Positions 4,610-9,192 of a stretch of 9,192 bases of DNA are shown one piece after another. Positions within the stretch are counted from its first letter, which is position 1; each line of letters starts with the position of its first letter. The position numbers were made by a program, and so were the translations under genes. A model generated the notes under the pieces. That model saw only the letters and a program-made list of their open reading frames with translations, was not told where the DNA came from and ran no database searches. This DNA comes from G963669175 sp964648415. GTDB taxonomy: Bacteria > Electryoneota > Electryoneia > Electryoneales > Electryoneaceae. The DNA lies in assembly GCA_964648415.1 (NCBI GenBank), contig CAZYOC010000184.1, positions 1-9,192 on the forward strand. The letters run 5' to 3'.

Positions 4610-6604
4610 ATGAATATACGGTATCTTTTATTATGCGGTATCTTGTTGCCGATGGCGACACTGCACGCCACGATTCGCCACGTACCGACTGACTACGACG
4701 GCATCGGAGTCGCCATCGAAGACGCTGTCCCTGGAGATACCGTGCTGGTGGCGGATGGCGTCTATAACGAGACCCTTTTGATTGACGTTCCCGACCTGCT
4801 GCTTGCTTCCCACTTCATTCTGGATGACGACAGTACACATATCTCCAGCGTAATCATTCAGACGGACGGCGAGCCGGGACTGGTCAACAGGCCGGTTACG
4901 GTGCTCGATTCGCTTTCAGGCGTCTTCCGGATGATTGGAGTGACACTGCGGAATGGAACCGCCATGGGAGATATCCTCATCTGGAATCATGGGGGTGGGT
5001 TGCTGGCTACTAACACAACGATTGAGCTTCATCATAACCGGTTTATTGATAATGAAGCAGGGCGTGGTGGAGGCGCCGCGCTGGTTGGCTGTGTCGGCGA
5101 GCTGACCGGCAATGTGTTCGATTCGAATCACGGGGCGACGAATGCCGGAGGACTGGCGGTGGATGTGGGTGTGTATGAGGTAACAAACAATCAGTTTATG
5201 AATAACGAATCCAGTTTCTGGGATGGTGGCGGGTTGTCGTCGGGTAGTGCGAGCGGTATGCTGGTTGGCAACCTGTTTCTGGAAAACAGATCCAGAATGA
5301 CTGGGGGCGGGGCTGATGTTTTTGGTGGAGATAGCCGGGGATCATGGGATATCCTTCGAAACCGTTTTATTGCCAACGAGAGCGGGGAGGGAGCCGGTTT
5401 GTTTGTTGGTAACCTGCTTGAAGCCCGGGTTGACAGCAATGAGTTCATTAGCAACTATGCAGTTCGCGATGATAACAACAATCGCCTCGGAGCTGGTGGT
5501 GGACTATTCCTGGGGCCGACTATAGACAGTCTTTCGTGTTCTTATAACTGGTTTATGGGAAACTATACTAATTATCTTGGCGGAGCCCTGGCTGTTACAA
5601 GCAGTTATCTCATCCATCATAACATATTTATTGCGAATAAAGGAGCGCGCTTTGGTTGCTGTTACAGCTCTCACAATAATGATCCCATTGTTGAACCAAT
5701 TGCGACGTATAATATCTATATTCGGACTGAGTCTTTTGGAAACGAATATCCTGTTCATTACTGCGGCGCGGTAAGTGCATATGGGAACACCACATTCACC
5801 TTTGAGGAAAACGATTTTTACTATCAGGAAGGTATTGCGGCGGGTTTGAACCCCAGCTATCATGGCGACCTGATTGTACAGAATAATTACTGGGGGGACT
5901 CAAGCGGTCCCTACCACGCCAACCAGAACCCAAATGGTCAGGGCGATACTGTATCCACTGAGGTAGACATCCTTCCCTTTGAAACAGAGCCCTGTACGGA
6001 TTGGCGTCCCCCGCTCCCGTTTGATCTCGTATCTCCAGCGCATGACACCGCTGTGTCGGCGGACACGGTTCTCTTCCAGTGGCGTGAAGCCTATGATGAG
6101 AACAGCGACGAGGATCTGACCTACCGACTGGAAGTGTCCCTGAATCCTGCATTCTCCGAATCAGACACGGTCTTGATTGTCAACGACACCAGCTACGCCT
6201 GGCCGGGGCTGCCCCTGAACCGGTCGCTCTGGTGGCGAGTGCGGGTACGCGACCCCTTGACGCTCGAAGCCTGGTCCACCACCGTCAACCGCTTCATCAT
6301 CTTCGAGGATTTCGTGGAAGAGAGTGGTGACGGATTGCCCAACCGGTTCGCCATTCACGACCTGTATCCCAACCCGTTTAACTCATCGGCTCTTGTTGTC
6401 GTGGCTGTTCCGACGGCGTCGGTTCTGAGAGCGGTGGTGCATGACATCACAGGGCGACAAGTAAATGTCTTGGCGGATCGCCGGGTTGAGGCGGGGTATC
6501 ACTCGTTTTCATGGACTCCTGAAGGGTCATCAGGCGTGTACCTTTTGACGGTCGCCGCGGATCACGGCTGGACGGCGACACGACGGTTGGTGTACGTCAA
6601 GTAA
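4610..6604 (+). CDS. Secreted right-handed beta-helix surface protein with C-terminal sorting domain
   Basis: This is a 664-residue exported protein. The ATG at 4610 is preferred: GGAG lies 5 bases upstream and it begins directly with a signal peptide (MNIRYLLLC... to about A20). The frame upstream overlaps the terminator. Residues about 30-460 form a parallel beta-helix with eight N-x-F-x-x-N turns starting at N143, N168, N194, N221, N251, N277, N313 and N338, plus glycine-rich GGG turns and the closing motif NNYWGDSSGPYH (425-436). This is the pectate-lyase or polymorphic-outer-membrane-protein-like repeat type. Residues about 470-565 look like a fibronectin-III or Ig-like domain. Residues 580-664 (YPNPFNSS at 586-593, then DITGRQV and SGVYLLTV) match the type IX secretion sorting / FlgD-like Ig domains of FCB-type bacteria, implying export through the outer membrane and surface attachment or release. 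No catalytic residues of a polysaccharide lyase were recognised, so adhesion, glycan binding and glycan cleavage all remain open. The central part is AT-richer than both ends. Confidence 0.85.
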   Translation: MNIRYLLLCGILLPMATLHATIRHVPTDYDGIGVAIEDAVPGDTVLVADGVYNETLLIDVPDLLLASHFILDDDSTHISSVIIQTDGEPGLVNRPVTVLDSLSGVFRMIGVTLRNGTAMGDILIWNHGGGLLATNTTIELHHNRFIDNEAGRGGGAALVGCVGELTGNVFDSNHGATNAGGLAVDVGVYEVTNNQFMNNESSFWDGGGLSSGSASGMLVGNLFLENRSRMTGGGADVFGGDSRGSWDILRNRFIANESGEGAGLFVGNLLEARVDSNEFISNYAVRDDNNNRLGAGGGLFLGPTIDSLSCSYNWFMGNYTNYLGGALAVTSSYLIHHNIFIANKGARFGCCYSSHNNDPIVEPIATYNIYIRTESFGNEYPVHYCGAVSAYGNTTFTFEENDFYYQEGIAAGLNPSYHGDLIVQNNYWGDSSGPYHANQNPNGQGDTVSTEVDILPFETEPCTDWRPPLPFDLVSPAHDTAVSADTVLFQWREAYDENSDEDLTYRLEVSLNPAFSESDTVLIVNDTSYAWPGLPLNRSLWWRVRVRDPLTLEAWSTTVNRFIIFEDFVEESGDGLPNRFAIHDLYPNPFNSSALVVVAVPTASVLRAVVHDITGRQVNVLADRRVEAGYHSFSWTPEGSSGVYLLTVAADHGWTATRRLVYVK

Positions 6605-6632
6605 GGACTGCCGTGCATCAGGACTTCATCTT

Positions 6633-6660
6633 CCGTGGTTCGTTCGTGAAACATCCAGGT
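6633..6660 (+). repeat. Dispersed repeat end between convergent genes
   Basis: CCGTGGTTCGTTCGTGAA at 6633-6650 is the exact inverse of 1728-1745. It continues as ACATCCAGGT, similar to the block near 1951-1964. It fills most of the 55-base gap between the rightward beta-helix gene and the leftward kinase gene and touches the kinase stop codon. No T-run terminator was recognised in the gap. Confidence 0.65.
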
Positions 6661-7802
6661 CAGAGGGACAGGGGGTAAATCCCGTAAAACGTGGTCCCGT
6701 TCTCGAAGTCGGACTCAAAATCCACGCCGCCTTTCAGGAAGCGTTCGGACAGCAGTTTCATGCTGTAGGTCCCCAGGCCGCGCCCTTTGCCTTTGGTCGA
6801 GAACGACCGTTGGAATACCTGTAGCTGGACATTGTGGGGCATGACAGCCGGGTTGTGTACCGACAGTTTTACCCGTTCTCCGACGGTGCGGCAGTTCAGG
6901 GTGATGGTGTCGTCCGGTCCGGAGGCTTCCAGCGCGTTCTTGATCATGTTGCCGATAACCCGTCCCAGCAGGGTGTGGTCGGTGCGGATCCGGGGCGCGT
7001 CTTTGCTGGGCTGCACAACGAGCGTTTTGCCCTCCGCGACCGGAAGCTGTTGGTAATAGTCTTTCAGATCCTCCAGCCACTCATTCAGTGCGACCTCTTC
7101 GACATGCAGCTCCAGGTTTTCGCTTTCGGCGGCCATCAGGTCGCGCTGGGAGCGGATTTCTTCGACCAGTTTGCGAGTGTAGGACTGCATCAGTTGGGGG
7201 AGACGCTCTTCCTGGGGGCAACGTCTGGCGAGCATGTCGGTCACGCCCATCAGCGCGCCGGCGGTGTTCAGCAGATCGTGGAAGAAGATGCGTTCCAACG
7301 CTTCGCGGCGTTTGTTGGCGCTGATATCCATCATGGCGAAAATGATGAACCGTTCGCCGTTGAGGTTGAGGGGATAAGACCAGACGTGCATGTCGAGTGC
7401 TTCGGTGCGGCCATCGATGTACCGCAGCAGGCGGCACTCATCCTGGCCGCTTTCGCCGGTGTCCACCATGAGCTTGAGTACTTTGGCCGCGCCGCAGTGA
7501 CGGCAGAATTCGGTCGTACCGCAGACGCCTCTGCCTTTGTAGGTATTCTTGCAGTTGAGGACTTCACCCGGCCGTTGGCCCAGCAACCGGTCAAAGTCGG
7601 GCAGGTCCAGAAAGTCCACAAGAAAGCGGTTCGCGAACACGGTCTGACGGTGGCTGTTCAGAATCAGCAAGTGGATGGGGAGGCCGTTGAGAAAGCCAAG
7701 AAACGGGAAGCCCTGGCGCAGAGCCAGTGCTTGCGCCCGAACTCGGTCTTCCCCGGCCGTTTCCGCAGGGAGGAAGGGAGTTTTTTGTTGAAGCTTGATC
7801 AT
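6660..7802 (-). CDS. PAS-domain sensor histidine kinase with a cysteine cluster
   Basis: This 380-residue soluble kinase is presumed cytoplasmic because no membrane segment is visible. Residues about 35-160 form a PAS-type sensor domain carrying C84, C94, C100 and C103 (pattern C-x9-C-x5-C-x2-C within GEVLNCKNTYKGRGVCGTTE). This conserved pattern could bind metal, an iron-sulfur cluster or respond to redox state; that is inference. The phosphoacceptor is H175 in FFHDLLNTAG. The ATPase domain shows the N-box N285/N289 (GNMIKNALEAS), an atypical G1 region (SVHNPAVMP, with HNP where many kinases have D-x-G-x-G), an F-box-like VFQRSFSTKG and the glycine-rich GKGRGLGTYS (338-347), then NGTTF. The altered G1 is common in this subgroup as I know it, so it need not mean loss of activity. 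The ATG start has only a weak upstream GGGAC, so the exact start is uncertain. No response regulator lies in the window, so it is an orphan here. It follows the SIR2-like gene on the same strand after 191 bases. Confidence 0.9.
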   Translation of the reverse strand: MIKLQQKTPFLPAETAGEDRVRAQALALRQGFPFLGFLNGLPIHLLILNSHRQTVFANRFLVDFLDLPDFDRLLGQRPGEVLNCKNTYKGRGVCGTTEFCRHCGAAKVLKLMVDTGESGQDECRLLRYIDGRTEALDMHVWSYPLNLNGERFIIFAMMDISANKRREALERIFFHDLLNTAGALMGVTDMLARRCPQEERLPQLMQSYTRKLVEEIRSQRDLMAAESENLELHVEEVALNEWLEDLKDYYQQLPVAEGKTLVVQPSKDAPRIRTDHTLLGRVIGNMIKNALEASGPDDTITLNCRTVGERVKLSVHNPAVMPHNVQLQVFQRSFSTKGKGRGLGTYSMKLLSERFLKGGVDFESDFENGTTFYGIYPLSL

Positions 7803-7869
7803 CGTTGTGTAGCGTCCCGTCCGCAGTTACCCCCGAATCCCAGGAATGGCAAGATACAGGCAAGCATGG

Positions 7870-7917
7870 CGGGATCCAACGTACATCCCTTTCCGAACAG
7901 AAAGGGTGAAGATCCCG
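7870..7917. repeat. Nested inverted repeat between SIR2-like gene and kinase gene
   Basis: Outer arms CGGGATC (7870-7876) and GATCCCG (7911-7917) enclose inner arms CCCTTTC (7887-7893) and GAAAGGG (7900-7906). All pairs are perfect, with an asymmetric internal loop. No T-run follows on the leftward strand, so it is not a standard terminator. It could be an operator, an RNA structure in the kinase leader, or a 3' stabilising structure for the SIR2-like transcript. Confidence 0.5.
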
Positions 7918-7993
7918 GCCGCCGCGGCGCGTCTCCCAACGCAATGTAAAACCATCCCTATCGCCATCGTAAAAACGTCCTGTATCTTTGAAT

Positions 7994-9124
7994 TTACTCC
8001 TTCATAGTCAACAAGTTCCTTATTGCGCCCAGGTCGGCCACCACGTTTTCGAACCGGGCTTGTACGAAGCGCGCCCGGTTGGCGAATGCGCGGTAGGCGA
8101 GACGTGTTTTATTCGCCTCGGACGGGTTGATCACCACAAGTTCAGTATCCAGCCTCAGGTTTTTCATAAACAGGGCTTTGAGGTGGACATCGGCCATGGG
8201 GAAGGAGTAGCCGACGAAGACAATTCGCCGTGCGATGCGCACCTCCCGCGCGGCTTCGGCCAGCAGCAGGTTGATGATGGGGTGGTCGATGGTGGTCAGG
8301 TGGGTGGGAGGGATGATCAGGGTTTGAAACGGTGTCCCGTCCAACGGGCACCGCATCAGCTCGGGATTGTCGGGCGTCGAGTTGGGTTTGCGGCGAACAA
8401 AGCGTCCCGTCTCCAGGTTGATCTCGGTGCTCCAGGGAGTGAGCAGCACCTGGTTGCAGCAGTTGCAGTATTTCCAGTTGAGGCTGCCGTGAAGCTTCAG
8501 GATCGGGATGGCGGGGCCACGCTGGATGCCGTCGTCTGACGGCTCCCGTGGGTTCGCCCACCAGTCCAGGGGTTCTGCGTCACCGTGGTAATCGTAATTC
8601 ATCAGGCGAAGCCCATAATCAATCGCCCCGTGGGTGGGATAGAGGAACTCGAAGGCCCGTTCCAGGAACGTGTCGTAGTTGGTGGTGATGACCGCGATGT
8701 TGCGGTTGTGCTGTTTCACAGCTTCCCAGAAGCGGCGGTAGACACCGCTGCGTTTACCCGACACTCGGCCCACGCTGTAGTAGATCAGCTTGATCAGGGA
8801 TTCCTTGATCTCGCGGATGTCATCGGTGCTGCATTCGCCGTTGAGGGCCTCGTTGCGCAGAAGGAAGTAATCGAGGAAGGCGAAAACGGATTCCAGCGTG
8901 GGGTACTCATCCGTGGCGGGATTCCAGCCAAAGTACCGTTCGATGAACCCACGCACTCGCTGGCCGGTTTTCGACTCTGCGATGGAGTTGCTGCCACCGA
9001 GGATGAAGGGCAGCAGCTCGCGTTTCAGGGGAGCGCCTTCGGCATACGACGCTCCTGCGCCGAAAACGAACAGCACGTCACGGCGGCGCAGCGGGTCGTG
9101 CGGTTGTACGGGAAGTGTGGTCAT
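7994..9124 (-). CDS. SIR2-like domain protein (PF13289-type), possible NAD-dependent effector
   Basis: The 376-residue protein carries the SIR2-like Rossmann fold. The nucleotide-binding loop FGAGASYAEG is at 21-30, ITTNYD at 146-151, KLHGSLNW with candidate catalytic H212 at 210-217, FVGYSFPMAD at 303-312 and VINPSE at 331-336. C220, C222, C223 and C259 (CNCC, then RCPLDG) may form a degenerate zinc site. Proteins with this domain include NADase effectors of anti-phage systems such as Thoeris and DSR, but also many uncharacterised stand-alone proteins. No partner such as a TIR, Argonaute or HerA gene is in the window. The start is supported by GAGGG 4 bases before the ATG. No transmembrane segment is seen, so it is probably cytosolic. 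It lies upstream of, and is co-oriented with, the PAS kinase, 191 bases apart. A defence role is inference from family membership only, and the neighbour on the right is outside the window. Confidence 0.85.
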   Translation of the reverse strand: MTTLPVQPHDPLRRRDVLFVFGAGASYAEGAPLKRELLPFILGGSNSIAESKTGQRVRGFIERYFGWNPATDEYPTLESVFAFLDYFLLRNEALNGECSTDDIREIKESLIKLIYYSVGRVSGKRSGVYRRFWEAVKQHNRNIAVITTNYDTFLERAFEFLYPTHGAIDYGLRLMNYDYHGDAEPLDWWANPREPSDDGIQRGPAIPILKLHGSLNWKYCNCCNQVLLTPWSTEINLETGRFVRRKPNSTPDNPELMRCPLDGTPFQTLIIPPTHLTTIDHPIINLLLAEAAREVRIARRIVFVGYSFPMADVHLKALFMKNLRLDTELVVINPSEANKTRLAYRAFANRARFVQARFENVVADLGAIRNLLTMKE

Positions 9125-9172
9125 GTCGCCCTCGGAGCACTAGTGGATCGTTTCACCTGAATTGGGTTGTTG

Positions 9173-9192
9173 TATGAGTTTTGCCCCGGGCA
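9173..9192 (-). repeat. Dispersed repeat end at the window edge
   Basis: TATGAGTTTTGCCCCGGGCA matches 1677-1696 at 18 of 20 bases and contains the near-palindrome TGCCC-C-GGGCA. The repeat runs out of the window, so whether the rest of the copy-1 element follows cannot be seen. It lies about 50 bases upstream of the SIR2-like start codon, within its promoter region. No clear -35/-10 pair was identified there. Confidence 0.5.

Noticed and set aside
6834..7949. Long rightward open frame (371 codons) opposite the kinase
   Set aside because: It is antisense to a clear PAS-histidine kinase and has no ribosome binding site or recognisable domain.
8585..9160. Rightward open frame (191 codons) opposite the SIR2-like gene
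   Set aside because: It is the shadow of a gene with intact SIR2 motifs and has no independent translation signal.

Overview
The window looks like chromosome from an uncultured, moderately GC-rich bacterium of the wider FCB (Fibrobacteres-Chlorobi-Bacteroidetes) assemblage or a neighbouring candidate phylum. The main clue is the secreted beta-helix protein at 4610-6604. It ends in a YPNPFNSS-type C-terminal domain, the kind used as a type IX secretion sorting or FlgD-like Ig domain in those lineages. The intergenic DNA is crowded with dispersed palindromic repeats, which also fits such genomes. No taxonomic marker gene is present, so the placement is inference.

Layout, left to right. 1-525 is non-coding and repeat-bearing. 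526-1548 (-) is an M42 metallo-aminopeptidase with all metal ligands visible. 1549-2139 is a divergent intergenic region packed with hairpins. 2140-3327 (+) is a DUF819-family membrane protein. 3328-4147 is an 820-base non-coding, repeat-rich stretch. It holds a 41-bp-period tandem array, the second copy of a 74-bp repeat whose differences from the first copy are base-pair compensatory, and at its right end a TTGACA/TATCTT promoter candidate whose spacer is mostly a run of ten Gs. 4148-4537 (+) is a small secreted protein of unknown family. It is followed by a clear intrinsic terminator and, only 17 bases after the T-tract, by the start of the 664-residue beta-helix surface protein (4610-6604, +). 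6660-7802 (-) is a PAS histidine kinase with a cysteine cluster in its sensor domain. 7994-9124 (-) is a SIR2-like domain protein.

How the parts may work together. The two exported proteins at 4148-6604 look like one transcription unit. It appears to be driven by a promoter that could switch by G-tract slippage, and split by a terminator that would make the small protein more abundant than the large one. This is the most interesting unit in the window. The kinase and the SIR2-like gene are co-oriented but 191 bases apart with an inverted repeat between them, so a shared operon is possible but not shown. The peptidase and the DUF819 protein are divergent neighbours with no demonstrated link.

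No tRNA, rRNA, CRISPR array, transposase or complete mobile element was found.
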